This document shows, piece after piece, positions 46,494 through 58,889 of a stretch of DNA of 64,000 nt. The notes beneath the pieces are model-generated. The model ran no database searches, had not been told where the DNA came from, and worked only from the letters and a program-made list of their open reading frames with translations. Numbering within the stretch: position 1 is the first letter of the stretch; each line of letters begins with the position of its first letter. A program made the position numbers and the translations under genes. Source of the DNA: Diospyros lotus (lineage: Eukaryota > Streptophyta > Magnoliopsida > Ericales > Ebenaceae); assembly GCF_014633365.1 (NCBI RefSeq), contig NC_068351.1:19891366-19955365 (forward strand), read 5' to 3'.

Positions 46494-47945
46494 AATCAGC
46501 TAGGAAAGAATAGAGAATGGTGGTGGGCGGGGGGGGAAGAATCTTTCATGAATGGCAAACTTTTGCAGTGCAGAGTAGAATCCAAGCAAGGAACATGAAA
46601 TAATAAAATATTGCTGCTTCAAATCAAGTGCACTGTAACAACGAGAATTATATAAGGATCCATATCACGTTCTGGGATCACGTTTTCTTAACCCATTCAC
46701 CCTACTATTAAGTTTGGTCCCCATATGTGTAAATTAATTCGGACTTTCAAACACTAAATAATTATAGCTTATATATATATATATATATCTAAAAATGAAA
46801 AACAAAAAAATGATGAGCGAACTAGTCTATTAACAAATGATTATCAGTTAACTCGGTTCAACTAGACGATCAAATAATCATAACAATTCTGGCAAGCCAA
46901 ACAATTTGACTCTGTAAACCACAATCTTTCTTAATTTCGATTTACAAGGAAAAAAAGTACTTAGTTTCTAAAAACAAGATGCAGGGTACCATGCATTTAA
47001 TGCAGTATTGCACATTTCAATTGAAATAAAAATAAAAAAAAAAGATAAAAGAATTCAATGAGTTTCATAATAAATCAATGTAGCAAGAGAAATGATCTTA
47101 ATAAAGACTATCAGTTACCGAAACCATGAAGTAATTTTTGCTCAAACACTCAAATGCATCGTGCAAACCACAAAAAATGAAGAATAATAATATTAGACAT
47201 TAATGGATGCTAAAATGTGTAAATTTAACTAAAAGAAAGCAAAAAAAGTTGGGTTTCAACTGACCTTACTTGGGATTCTTCGTCCCTGAAACACAGATTC
47301 TTCGGACACTGTTCCATTGAAAGATGGCAACGCATGCACGTAAATGGAGAAAAAACCTTCGTTCCCTTCGAAGAATCTCTCCCACAGACGAGCCAACGGC
47401 AAATACCCTCTCGTCAGAAACATGAATGCAACCTTCCGAGTCCGATTGAACGGAAATTGTCGAATCCGAGGAGCCATTGAAGCTCTCCACATCAGCTCCT
47501 TGTCGTTCATGTCGTGCATGGCTTCCGGCGGTTTCAAATACTCCTTCAACCCGATTCGCGGGCCGGCCGTTTTCGGCTCGTCGTTTGTGTGAGGATCAGT
47601 TGCTGTTGGTACAGGGTCTGTCATTGTTGGAAAAATTTGAGAGGTTGGCTCTATTGTTTGATTTTGTTCTGCTGACAAATTTTCGGGTGGCAGCGGGGGC
47701 GGTGGAAGAAGCGGCTTTTCCGGCAGGATTTGAGGTGGCGGTGGGGCAGCAAGAAAGAATTGGACGGCGAACTGTTTTTGCAGAAATTTTACGGGAAAAT
47801 CTCTCGTGTAGAAACTGACTGAAATTCCAATGACTAAAACGGATCCCAAGATGAGCAAATAAATGATAATGCTATGGTGACACGATCCGAAATTGAAGAG
47901 CCTGGAACCTGAAGGTGTTAGGCGTTCTAGTTTGTCCCTCTTCAT
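45731..47945 (-). CDS. BC10-like: BC10-like glycosyltransferase (GT14, core-2/I-branching type), two exons
   Basis: Exon 1 is 47945-47265 and exon 2 is 46372-45731 on the minus strand, with an 892-bp GT/AG intron in phase 0, giving 440 residues. Family members are Golgi type II membrane proteins; rice BC10 affects cell-wall composition and strength. Seen here: a short cytoplasmic N-terminus, one membrane helix ([20 protein letters not shown], about 26-45), a proline-rich stem ([20 protein letters not shown]), then the Branch/DUF266 domain: [21 protein letters not shown], then across the splice [22 protein letters not shown], then [14 protein letters not shown] and [10 protein letters not shown]. 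The frame is intact, slightly longer than usual because of the stem. Exact substrate is not known for most members. Confidence 0.92.
46458..46491. repeat. (GA)n microsatellite in the glycosyltransferase intron
   Basis: Pure GA run of about 34 bp inside the single intron. Confidence 0.95.
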
Positions 47946-48044
47946 TGGTGTAGAGAGAGAGAGAGAGAGAGATCAACTAGAGCCAGGACCAGGAGAAAAA
48001 TATGGTTGTCCTTTTATGTGTATATGTATATGTACATATATTCG

Positions 48045-48108
<64 letters not shown>

Positions 48109-48110
48109 CT
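47946..48110 (-). promoter_or_regulatory. CT-rich leader/promoter of the glycosyltransferase gene
   Basis: On the minus strand, CT runs at 47951-47973 and 48062-48107 (the latter next to a TA run, about 48043-48062) precede the ATG at 47945-47943. CT-rich leaders are common in plant genes. The transcription start cannot be placed. Confidence 0.45.
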
Positions 48111-49194
48111 TGTAACCTACAAAAAGTTTGGCCGGCCCTTGTAAACGATTCCTTGATTGATAGGCGCCAAATGCCTCGAAGGTGGCTTTTTCATCGATCA
48201 CTGGAAGAAAGAATTATGATCATAATTTTCTTCTCATGTATGTGTGTGTATATATATATATATGTATGTATGTATGTATGTATTTGAGGGTGTCTGTGTG
48301 AACATGCATTGATCTTTAAATGTTCATTCAAGTAATTGGCATTAAATGAATCCAAATTAACCATCCCTTTACTACGTACTAAACCGAAACACACAAACAA
48401 AGACCTATATATATCTACAGTTACAACAAAAGCTAAGGACAAGCAAAAGTAGAGGCATATGGAAGTCAAGTATATCATCGAGATCCAACCTTTACTGAAT
48501 CCATACTGTTTTAGCATAACCTTTGGCGTACTCATCCTCCATGCAAGCTTTTCTTAATTAAATTTGAAATTCAAGGATGAAAATGACATAATAATTATAA
48601 ATGTGGCCATTAGAAATGTCAAATATGATTTGAAAAAGGATCGACAATTAGGAGTCAGATTGATGATGATGTCATTAGTTATGTAACACTCTCGTTAGAA
48701 AAGATTAAGACAATTATTTACTATTGTCTCATCTGCCTAACATCACTTATAATGAGGATGTGACATATCGTCATTAGTTATGATTCCTAACATTACTCTT
48801 TATGATTAATGTGAATTATCAAAAAATAAAAATTAAAATTAGTGTTTTATTTTCTAAATTCATGTTCAAAAATAGATTTTAAAAAGAATAAAGTAAAAAT
48901 AATTATTGGTAGAATTAAAATGATTCCACTTAGATAATTAAAAATTGTCAAACCATATTTTTATATTAGATAATAAAATATAAAATTAAATAAAATAATT
49001 AAAAAAATTGGTGAAAAGAATTTGTATTAGATAATATATATATATAGAGAGAGAGAGAGAGATTTAAATTTTAAAAATTGGTGAAATGAATAATGTTATT
49101 TAAATTTTAAAAATTGTTAAAATATTTGATAATTTAAAAATGTATTAAATAACATTAATTATCTTATAAGAGGCATATGGGTAATTTACACTTA
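48111..49194. other. Upstream intergenic stretch
   Basis: No gene recognised. Contains TATG/TA microsatellites (about 48240-48283) and a GA run near 49047-49060. Frames here are low-complexity or lack domains. TTTTT at 49195-49199 may be the left duplication of the next LTR. Confidence 0.5.
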
Positions 49195-49273
49195 TTTTTT
49201 GGTCAGGGCTCGCTTTTGGATATATCTGCTAGCATAGGAACATCTAAAAGTAGGTTTTTCTAAAATGGAATAT

Positions 49274-50807
49274 TGACTGTTACGCTACCCTGTATATTTA
49301 TCCATCAAAACTATAACCAAATTCATCAAACATTAATCCTCTTATTAAAGCAGGTGTAAGACGATTATATTCGCCAGTGTATGAGTGTGCATGTAGTATA
49401 ATTTTAAATTTATATTTCGATGAGTTCGAGTCGGTTCAAAGGGAGATTATTTATGGATGAAAATAAAAATCACAGAATATTTGATTTTATGAAATGATTA
49501 AGATGATTTAAAAGTAATAATTAAAACTAAACTGACACTGAATTTAGGCAGCTTAGATCAAGACAATTTCAGTGTCAAAACCAATTAATTCTCGATTTAA
49601 TAGAAAAGATCAGTAATATTTATTTGAATTAAGTTTTGCAGATCTATCAGTAATTTTAGTTCAAGATAATGATAATTCTTATTTAAGCAATCTCTATACA
49701 TGATATGAAAATTCTAAGTTAAGCAATTACCATAAATTGAATTATATTTCATAGACAGAATTTATAGATACAGATTAATCACTTGGGCTTGGGTATGAAA
49801 ACATTTCTAGGTCTAGCAATCTCCATACATGGAATGAAAATTCTAAATTAGGCTTATGCTCTAATCCAAACTCAAAAATATACTATACGCACACTGCTCA
49901 AATTAAATCAGATTAATATTATACATTTGAATGATAGCTTTCTTTGAGAATCATTGGCGTTGGACACTGTTCTTGCCTTAACCCAAGATTGGATTTAACT
50001 ACTCATCTTCATTTGAAAATAATTTGGCAGGAATTTAAATGATAGGAATTAAAAGACAGTATTTAAAAAACAATATTTAACCGACCATATAAACAGTGTA
50101 TAATTAAAAAATAATATTTAACCGACCATATAGACGGTGTATAATTAAGAGACAATAGTTGAAAGATAATATTTAACCAACCATATAAGAGGGGTGTATA
50201 ATTAAAAGACAATAAAAATAATATAATACAACTATATGGAAACTAAAGTTTGAAAAATTAAGAGAAAAATTCTAATAACACAACTATATAGAAACTAAAG
50301 TTGAAAATTTGAGAGAGAAATTTTAAAAACACAACTATGCTTTCATTATATGAAAAATTGGATGGTTACAAATACAACTAAGTGAACTATTTATAGCCCA
50401 CGAGATGCAATGGAGACCATTCAATTATCTAATTTAATAATAAAAAAGATAAACAAATATATAGTTTAATAATACAAAGATAAACAAAATAAAAAGTTCG
50501 AACTAAAGTGTAATTCTTGGAATTTTTCTTGTTTTGGGCTTGAGCCTTCCTTGTGCTGGACTTGGGCCTTCCTTGTGTTAAGCTTAGGCCTTCCTTGTTT
50601 TGGGCTTGGGCCTTTCTTGTATTGGGTTTATAATCCATATATTATATATATTATATTTATTTTATATCTTATATATATATTTTTTATATTAATATTTTTA
50701 AACTTGCACACAATCACAAAATGCATAATAATATTCAATTTAAACTAATTTTAAGATCAAAATAAGGTGAAATTATAACAAAATTTTACAAAAATGACCA
50801 CTAATCA
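49274..50807 (-). repeat. 3' LTR of the LOG-carrying element
   Basis: 1534 bp, TGACTGTTACGC to CACTAATCA in plus orientation. It lacks the GATGTAAGC repeat found in the other two LTRs of the family. Confidence 0.92.
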
Positions 50808-50818
50808 CACTCCCCAAC
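50808..50818 (-). other. Polypurine tract
   Basis: The minus strand reads GTTGGGGAGTG directly before the LTR start TGATTAGTGG, as expected for the plus-strand primer of reverse transcription. Confidence 0.8.
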
Positions 50819-52631
50819 TTAAATATTGCTAATCCCATAGCAATTAGACTTTATAGTGGCCAGTATTTATTCACAATAATTGCATGAATATAGAAATTTT
50901 AAATTCGAAATCGAAATACATAAAATAGAACAAGTTATCTGACATACAATCGAATATTCTAAATCAGATTTCGGTTAAAGGTCATACAATCTTAGGAACA
51001 ACAATCAGGGTGACTAACACACAAACTTACTCCCTCCAAGTTTCAACTTCAAACCTTACTATGGATTTTCCCTCCAATAAAAAAAAAACGATTCCTCTGG
51101 TGTACACACAAGGGGTGCACCGTTATAAGAGTAAATGCAAAATAAGTTCAAACTTGGTGTCATCCCAAATACAAAGAACATATTTTCATGGAAGAACAAG
51201 GAAATTGACATAATTTCATGATTGGAATAATGCCCTTGATGAATATCTTCTGAATTTAAATAGAATTCCCTACTCCGAACTCGAATCCTGAGATCACATG
51301 ATTTATAACATCAAGAGGGACCAGACTGGGTTGTAATAGGCTATGAGGTTAATATGGATTGTCAAAGAAAAAGGTAAAGTGTGTAAAGGGTGGGTCGGGA
51401 TTTTTTTTCTTTTTTTACACTAATATCAAACTGGACATATTATTTTTTTCAACATTTATTTTGAAACACTTATACTGAATAGCTAAGATAACTTCCTTTT
51501 TTTTTCTTTCTTTTTTGTTCTTTTTTTTTTATATGAAAATACTGAGATAGATTGATTCCTAAAAACACACCAAGTTTGGACAAACTTCATGTGGTTACGG
51601 TTTAGATGAGGGTAAGAAAAGAAATTGTGCTAAAAATAATTCAAATGGGGTAGCAATGGATGTTAATGTAAAAAAAAAAAAGGTTAATAGGTTTAAATTG
51701 AAATAAATTGATCCCCCAATCATGCTTCTACAAAACAATGTTACTCAGTCAACTAATTCAGAGTTTGAAACTAGTCAAATTCATCCGCTATCATACTAGA
51801 CATTCAAAGCAAATTGATGTTGTGAAACTATATATTGAAAAAATTAGATGAACAATAAAGCGCATTTAGAGTAAGTGTTATTTTACTTAGAATTAACGAT
51901 TATTAGACTCAAACACTTACTCAGGTAATAGTCTCCACTTTTATTGAGGGATCATGTAGTGCGCTAATCAGCCAATTACCATTGCCTTTGACTTTATGAC
52001 CGATAAACCAATTTCTAATTATTGAACACCCGATGCATGCAAATCACCTATTCTAATTCCATACATATACGTTTTTAAATGAGAAATTAATGCATTCATG
52101 ATTCATATTGCAAATTCAACTGGCTATCAGTGTATAACTCCAAAGCTTTAGGGATAACATTATTTAAAGCACACATAATTTTTTTTTTAATTTTTAATAG
52201 GAAGAGATAAAAATAAACAATTCACGCAAAACTACAAGCATGAAATTGCGAATTCACAATTAAACATGAACCATATAATTCATAAATATACCTTACTCCC
52301 TCCCTCCCCCAACTTGAATTGTAGTAATAAAATAAGATTGTTAGGAATACTTGTAACTCTATAAGTCTGTAAGTTTACTGTGAACTACTAAATCTTCAAC
52401 AAACAAATGAGAATACCCTATATATATATTTTTATTTTATTTTCACACCGAAATAAAAAACAAATCATGCAAGTCATAAACAGATGCATCTCAAGAGTAT
52501 AAAAAGTACTCATTACTTAGCCATTTTATCATAGAGTTGCCTTATAGAAATAAATCTAAATTAATCGGACCCCTTTGACGCTTGCTTCCAATTGCCTTAG
52601 ACCAGTCTATCCGAGGCTCGTAAGGAGCGTG
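50819..52631. other. Non-coding 3' tail of the LOG-carrying element
   Basis: AT-rich, with several T or A homopolymers (for example about 51401-51420 and 51485-51530). No frame with a recognisable domain. In autonomous Athila elements this region can hold an env-like ORF, but nothing supports one here. Confidence 0.55.
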
Positions 52632-53201
52632 CTATGAAACATAAGCGTGTAATTTCTCTAGTAGCTCCTCAATAGTGGATGCGAAAATGAGAATCTTTCT
52701 TGCCGAAAGAGAAATGAACTTTTGTTCCACAGCCTGATCAAGAAAAAAGAGCAACCCATCGAAAAAATGGTTAACATTTAAAAGTTTAATGGGTTTGGTA
52801 TGGAGATTGCTCTTGGCCCAAGAGATTATACAAAAGATTTCTTTAAGTGTACCAAAACCTCCTGGTAAATCAATGAAGGCATCTAACTGATAAATCTTAA
52901 AAGCCATGCACTCAGACATAGAAGTTGTTCTTATATGTTAACCGCATGTAAACCTAGAAATCTGTGGATCAGCCAAAGGGATTGACATTACACCTACCAC
53001 ATATGATTTTTCAAGATGTGCAGCCTGTGAAACATATCCATTCAAGCCACGACTTCCCCCTCCATAGATCGAATTAATTTTTTTCTCTCCCAATTGTAGG
53101 CCAAGTTCGCTTGTTGCAAGTGTGTAACAAATATCGCTCCCAAGTTGAGAGCCATATAGTACACATATGGTATTGATTCGACGAACTATCTGGCCTTGAA
53201 T
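52632..53201 (-). pseudogene. Second LOG-like copy, start codon lost and one nonsense codon
   Basis: Aligns over 190 codons with the open frame at 1-523. The start ATG is ATT at 53201-53199. CAA has become TAA at 52940-52938. The remaining frame is open to the stop at 52632: ICVLYGSQLGSD, YGGGSRGLNGY, PGGFGTLKE and SWAKSNLHTKPIKLLNVNHF are readable, then LSARKILIFASTIEELLEKL. There are no introns. It shows the C-terminus that copy A loses at the window edge: the protein ends about 20-25 residues earlier than typical LOGs. Confidence 0.9.
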
Positions 53202-53389
53202 TTATGTTAATTCTTTATGTATGCCTTGAAAGTGGAACTGGTTAAAAAGGTTTGGCGATCAAATGTGACTACATAAAAATTCAACAATAAACAAACACAA
53301 ACAAAAATCATGCGTATATACAAGTAGTTGTGATTGTGGCTCACATCTTCCTCTGGTTTTACGTCCAGAAACGGCTTAAACACCTTCAT

Positions 53390-53974
53390 GAAGAAAGAAT
53401 AGGCTTCCCATCCAATTTTCTCAGAATTTGGTAGACAGGGTCAATTATAGTCAGATTCTCAATACTATAGCGTTGGTGGTCTCTTCTGAACTGGGTCCAT
53501 AAAACAAGAAGTTCTCGTTGCACTATTCCACATGGATGCGTCTTAAGAGTCAATCATATATCATCCAAAGACTCCTTACTTAGTCCATCCTTTATGAAAC
53601 TAATTTTATCTTCTTGATTTATGGAAGTAAACCTCACAGATTTGCATCGTGTGTTACAAATCCATCGAGCACATTTGTGACAACCATTTAATTTTTTCGC
53701 TCTTCATTTTTTTGAAAAAAATACTCTTTCCCAATCTTGGAAAGTGCTTAAAATTAGATGAAGTTTCGCCAAAAAATCAAACTTTTGCTTCAATCAATAG
53801 ACGAATATCTTCAGGAATATTTTTACACATCAACATCCTAAGTCTTTCACACCTAGTGGCATAAATCTTTTTCAAATCATTTTGTGGGAGAGATGGATAA
53901 TACTTGCGAATTTTCAAGAGCTGAAGATCCATTTTTTTTAAAAACACAACTATAGTAAGAGAAAAGTAAAACAA
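53390..53974 (-). pseudogene. Second copy of the cysteine-cluster ORF, broken
   Basis: Begins MDLQLLKIRKYYPSLPQNDL at about 53932, as in copy A. CGA has become TGA at 53779-53777, and one base was gained near 53715 (compare 1030-1045 in copy A), shifting the frame before the cysteine cluster. Further stops follow. The parallel loss here and in the adjacent LOG suggests neglect of the whole internal region in this copy. Confidence 0.7.
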
Positions 53975-54699
53975 AACTATGAATCTTACAAAATGGACGA
54001 GAGTACCTGATTGAAGAATAACACAAAAGAGAAAAGACTGAGCTCAAAGAAGTGTGGCTTGCCTCATGCAGATACAAGGTCTCTTATAGGGTAGTGGAAG
54101 TCACTATTCCAACAACCACACTTGGCTTGAGGCGTGCCACGAGTGTAGGGTCACGCTTTGCGTCTCTTTTTTCAATGTTCAGCATTTCTTTTTCAACACT
54201 TGGCATTTCTTTTTCTTTATAGGGTAGTGTGTCATTTCCTTTATAGGGCAGTGTGATTGCACTTCCCAAGAAAAGTGGTGTTGCCGCCAGAGTTAAGTCT
54301 GTTTTCCTCTTTTCTTTATCTCTTTTTTTTGTGTATATATATATTTATTTATTTATTTAAAAAATATTTATTTTATTATATATTTTAAAATATTTTTTTA
54401 GAGTTTTTTTCTTTTCTTCCAGTTAAGGATCAAATGAGTGGTTTCCCATTTAATCGTATAATAACTCTATTTCATTACACTTCTTTTAAAGCTATTTTCA
54501 GAATTTTGTAAATTGATTTTTCTCATGAATGCATATACATATTTTGAAAATATGTCATCTAGAGGTGTTAGTTTTATTACATTAGAGTACGACACATATA
54601 TTTGCATAAACACCTCACACATGTTTGGTTTAATTTGATTTCCAATAAGATAGACTAGCCTAAAAGATAGAAATTTATGCTCAAATGTGGATAGACCTA

Positions 54700-56341
54700 C
54701 ACTACAAGAAAATTAATTTTTAGCGGCAATTGTTTTGCGACAGTTTTTAAAATCGCTGCAAAAAATGGAATTTTGCGGTGATCTGTAAATCGTCGTAAAA
54801 TATGCTTTTAGAGGCGGTTTTTTTAACATTTTGCGGCGGTTTTGAAAAACCATCACAAAATTCATTAAAACATTCAATTTCATGGCGATTTTAAAAAAAA
54901 TATCACTAAATCTAGAAAATAATTAAATAACTTAAAAATAAAATTGAATTTAGCGGCGGTTATTGAGAAACCGTCGTTAAATTAAAATAATTAAATAATT
55001 CAAAATTAAAATTAAAATTAAAATACATTTACGGCAGTTTTTCAAAACTGCTGCAAAATTGACTAAAAATTAAATTTTAAAAAATAATTAAATAATTAAA
55101 AATTAAAATTAAATTAACATTTGCGGTGATTTTCAAAAACCGCCGCAAAATTCTTTAAAAAATTAAATTTAGCGGCAGTTTTGAAAAATCGTCGCTAAAT
55201 TAAAAAATAATTAAATAATTAAAAATTAAAATTAAATTAACATTTGGGAAGATTTTTAAAAACCGTCGCAAAATTCATTAAAACATTAAATTTAGCGGCG
55301 ATTTTTCAAAACTGTCGTTAAATTAAAAAATAATTAAAAATTAAAATTTAATTAACATTTGCGACGATTTTTAAAAATCGCTGCAAAATTCATTAAAACA
55401 TTTAATTTTGAGGCAATTTTTCAAAACCGCCACTAAATTGAAAAATAATAAAATAATTTAAATTAAAATTAAATTAACAAAATAATTAAATAATTTAAAT
55501 TAACATTTGCGAAGATTTTGAAAAATTGCCACAAAATTCATTAAAAATTTGAATTTTACTTAAGAAAATAATTAAAAATTAAATTAATGAAAACAAATAT
55601 AAAATCTTAAAAAGAAATTTAAAATTTAATTTAAATTAATTAAAAATTTTAATTTTAAAAAATAAAAATAAAAATAAATTGAACAAAATTTTAATAATTT
55701 TAAAAAATATATAAAATATTTTTTATTTTTTAATCAATTAATTTAGTTAATTTAATTCAATTAATGTATTTTTTATTTATTCTTTTACTCTTTTAAAAAA
55801 TAATAAATTAATTAATGTTTTTTAATTTATATTAAAAAATATAAAATATAATTCTAGAAAGTGGTGGTTGTTTTGATAATTTATATATGCGGTTGTATAA
55901 CAAGGGGGCTTGGCAGATCAGATGGTTTCGCGTATACACGTGTATAGAAGAGGTCACGAGTTCGAAATTAGGGAAGGGGAGGCTGGAAATTTAATTTCCA
56001 GTCTTGCCACGTGGCTGGGCGGGCGCGGGCAAGTCCAAGCGGCTGGGCGCGGGCGCGGGCAGGCCACAGCCGCTAAAATTAAATATTTTAATTTTGTTTT
56101 AATTTTAGCAGAGGTTTTTAGAACCACCGCTAAAATTAAAAATTTTAATTTTTTTATAATTTTCACGACGGTTCAAAAACCGTTGCTAAATCATTAATTT
56201 TGCGACGGTTTAAAAACCCTGCAAAAAATATGATTTGCGGCGATTATTCCAGCGGTTGGTCAAAACCGCTGCTAAATGCTCTGCGACGGCTGATTTAGCG
56301 GCGGTTAAAAATCGCCGCTAAATTCCAGTTTTTTTGTAGTG
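54700..56341. mobile_element. Non-autonomous CACTA-type transposon (TSD CTA)
   Basis: Ends are CACTACAAGAAAATTAA at 54700 and TTTTTTTGTAGTG at 56341, with CTA duplicated at 54697-54699 and 56342-56344. Copy A shows the uninterrupted site near 2070-2085. The interior carries many inverted pairs of TTTAGCGGCGGTTTT / AAAACCGCCGCAAA type, the usual subterminal repeats of this superfamily, ending in a hairpin (TTTAGCGGCG at 56294-56303 with its complement at 56313-56322). 1642 bp, no transposase. Confidence 0.92.
55903..55980 (+). other. tRNA-like / SINE-head-like stretch inside the CACTA element
   Basis: GGGCTTGGCAGATCAGATGG resembles a pol III A box and GGTCACGAGTTCGAAATTAG a B box, about 50 bp apart, as in tRNA-derived SINE heads. 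No complete cloverleaf was worked out. The frame 55910-56197 that covers it is not convincing as a gene. Confidence 0.35.
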
Positions 56342-56344
56342 CTA

Positions 56345-57015
56345 TGACATCTTCACATTTCGGCTCTCGAATTTTATCCTCTTATTCCTCCAGGCTTCTT
56401 CTTTTCTCACATCATTTTGGTCCAATTTTTCTTCTATGATTGCTCGTACCATCCTAGGGTCATCAAGTCTCTCAATTGGTTCATCATTCTTAGAGATGGA
56501 TGTAGATTGAACCGACTCTTGACCTATGGGTGCATTGAATGACGATTCCTCCCCAAGGCATTGACCTATAGAATTTTGATTGGGTTGATTTGGAAACTCG
56601 CCAGGTTCACTCACGCTCAAGGTCTATGTAAACTCGGTCAATTGTTCTAAAATGTCATCTATGGCCATAGTGGTTTGTTTTTTAAGTTTGACCACTTGTG
56701 CATTAAAATTCATTTGACTTTGCATAAACTCTTGAAGGGTGTCCTCTAAAATTTTTTCATCCTGAGGTTGGTAAGCATTAGATCTAACCCCTTGTTCTAA
56801 CTCGAATTAGTGAGGTGGTGAAGGAAAAGGTTCATGAGATTCGAACACAAAGTCATTGCTCCAAGGATAATTTCAACGGTCATAGGAACTAGGGTAATCA
56901 GTGTAAAGATCTGGATTGTAGGCCAACAGATAAGAATTCTCCCTCTGACTCTTGTTAAAAGAAAACCTCCCCTCACTGGGATCGGGATGGCCAAATGCAT
57001 TAGAAGTCACAAACA
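56345..57015 (-). pseudogene. Second copy of the gag-linker-like ORF, broken
   Basis: Matches 2060-2748 of copy A. Stops differ: TAG follows EQLTEFT near 56625, and another stop follows ELEQGV near 56808. SVSEPGEFPNQPNQNSIGQ is still readable. Cut on its 3' side by the CACTA element. Confidence 0.6.
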
Positions 57016-57289
57016 TGCTAAAATACTAAGACATAGAAAATATGTAAATGACAATTCAACGGTAGATAATGATGCTAATGAATCAATTAATGTTTCAATA
57101 ATAATATCTGATCGTAGTCTCTTGCACTGTTTAGTAACTAAAAGGTATCTAAATATTTTATTATTATTATTTTAATTTATATTATTTTTTATTTCAAATA
57201 TATATTTTTGAAAATATTTTTTTAATTATTATTTTTTAATTTATTTTTTAAAACAGTAAAACAATAACAAAATTCAACCAAATTTAATC

Positions 57290-57307
57290 TCCCCGGCAAC
57301 GATGCCA
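57290..57307 (-). other. Primer-binding site of the complete element
   Basis: The minus strand reads TGGCATCGTTGCCGGGGA, differing at two adjacent positions from the perfect PBS of copy A at most. It sits 5 bp from the 5' LTR. Confidence 0.88.
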
Positions 57308-57312
57308 AAAAC

Positions 57313-58889
57313 TGACTGTTATGCTACCCTGCACATTTATTCATCAAAACTACAACCAAATTCATCAAACGTCAATCCTCTTATTAAAGCAGGTGTAGGG
57401 CGATTATACTCGCCAGTGTGTGAGTGTGCCTATAGTAAAATTTTAAATTTATATTTCGGTGAGTCCGAGTCGGTTCACAGGAAGATTATTTATGGATGAA
57501 AATAAAAATAAAAAAAATATTTGATTTTAGGAGGTAATTAAAATGATCTAAAAGCAAGAATTAAAATTAAACTAATATTGAATTTAAGTAGCTTGGATCA
57601 AGACAATTTCAGTGTCAAAACTAATTAATTCCCGATTTAATAAAAAAGATCAATAATATTTATCTGAATTAAGTTTTGCAGATCTGTTAGTAATTTTAGT
57701 TCAAGATAATGATAATTCTTGTTTAAGCAATCTCCATATATGACATGAAAATTCTAAGTTAAACAATTACCATAAATTGAATTATATTCTACAAACAGAA
57801 TTTGTAGATACAGATTAATCATTCGGGCTTGAGTATGAAAACATTTGCAGGTCTAACAATCTCCATACGTGGCATGGAAATTCTAAATTAAGCTCATGCT
57901 CCAATCCAAACTCAAAGATACACTATACGCACACTGCTCAAATTAAATCAGATTAATATTACACATTTGAATGGCAACTTTCTTTGGGAATAATTGGCAT
58001 TAGACACCGTCCTTGCCTTAACCCAAGATTAGATTTAATTACTCATCTTCATTTGAAAATAAATTGACAGGAATTAAAAGACAGTATTTAAAAGATAATA
58101 TCTAACCGACCATATAGGCGGTATATAATTAAAAGACAATATTTAATCAACCATATAAGCGGTGTATAATTAAGAGATAATATTGAACCGACCATATAGG
58201 CGGTGTACAATTAAAAGACAATAAGAATAACATAACACAACACAACTATATGGAAACTAAAGTTTAAAAAATTGAGAGAAATTTTAGGAACACAACTATA
58301 TAGAAACTAAAGTTGAAAATTTAAGAGAGAAATTGTAAGAACACAACTATGCTTTCATTATATGAAAAATTAGATGGTTACAAATGCAACCAAGTGAGCT
58401 ATTTATAGCCCATAAGATGCAATGGAGACCACTCAATTATCTAATTTAATAATAAAAAAGATCAACAAATATTTAGTTTAATAATACAAAGATAAACAAA
58501 ATAAAACGCTCGGGTCAAAGTGTAATTCTTAGAACTTCGTGATTGGATGTAAGCGATGACATCATTCCAACCCATGATGTAAGCAATGATGTAAGCAACT
58601 TGTGGGACTTGGGCTTTTCTTGTTTTGGACTTGGGCCTTCCTTGTGTTGGACTTGGGCCTTCTTTGTGTTGGGCTTAGGCCTTCCTTGTTTTGGGCTTGG
58701 GCCTTCCTTGTGTTGGGCTTACAATCCATATATTACATATATTATATTTATTTTATATATATTTTTATATTAATATTTTTAAACTTGCACGCAATCACAA
58801 AATGCATAATAATATTCAATTTAAACTAATTTTAAGATCAAAATGAGGGTGAAATTATAATAAAATTTTACAAAATTGACTACTAATCA
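57313..58889 (-). repeat. 5' LTR of the LOG-carrying element
   Basis: 1577 bp, partner of 49274-50807. Keeps about two GATGTAAGC units near 58548-58590 and a GGGCTTGGGCCTTCCTTG minisatellite at about 58605-58715. Confidence 0.92.

Larger units (their letters stand above)
49274..58889 (-). mobile_element. Complete LOG-carrying LTR retrotransposon, copy B/C (TSD AATAT)
   Basis: Two related LTRs (49274-50807 and 57313-58889) enclose 6.5 kb of internal sequence. AATAT flanks both ends (49269-49273 and 58890-58894). On the minus strand: 5' LTR, PBS, gag-linker-like remnant, a CACTA insertion, the cysteine-cluster ORF remnant, the LOG-like remnant, a long non-coding tail, polypurine tract, 3' LTR. 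No protease, RT, RNase H or integrase is visible, so its movement would have needed another element's enzymes. The two LTRs differ visibly, including loss of a repeat block in the 3' LTR, so insertion was not recent. Confidence 0.92.

Noticed and set aside
55910..56197. 95-codon frame in the CACTA element
   Set aside because: No transposase motif; overlaps a tRNA-like stretch and hairpin repeats.
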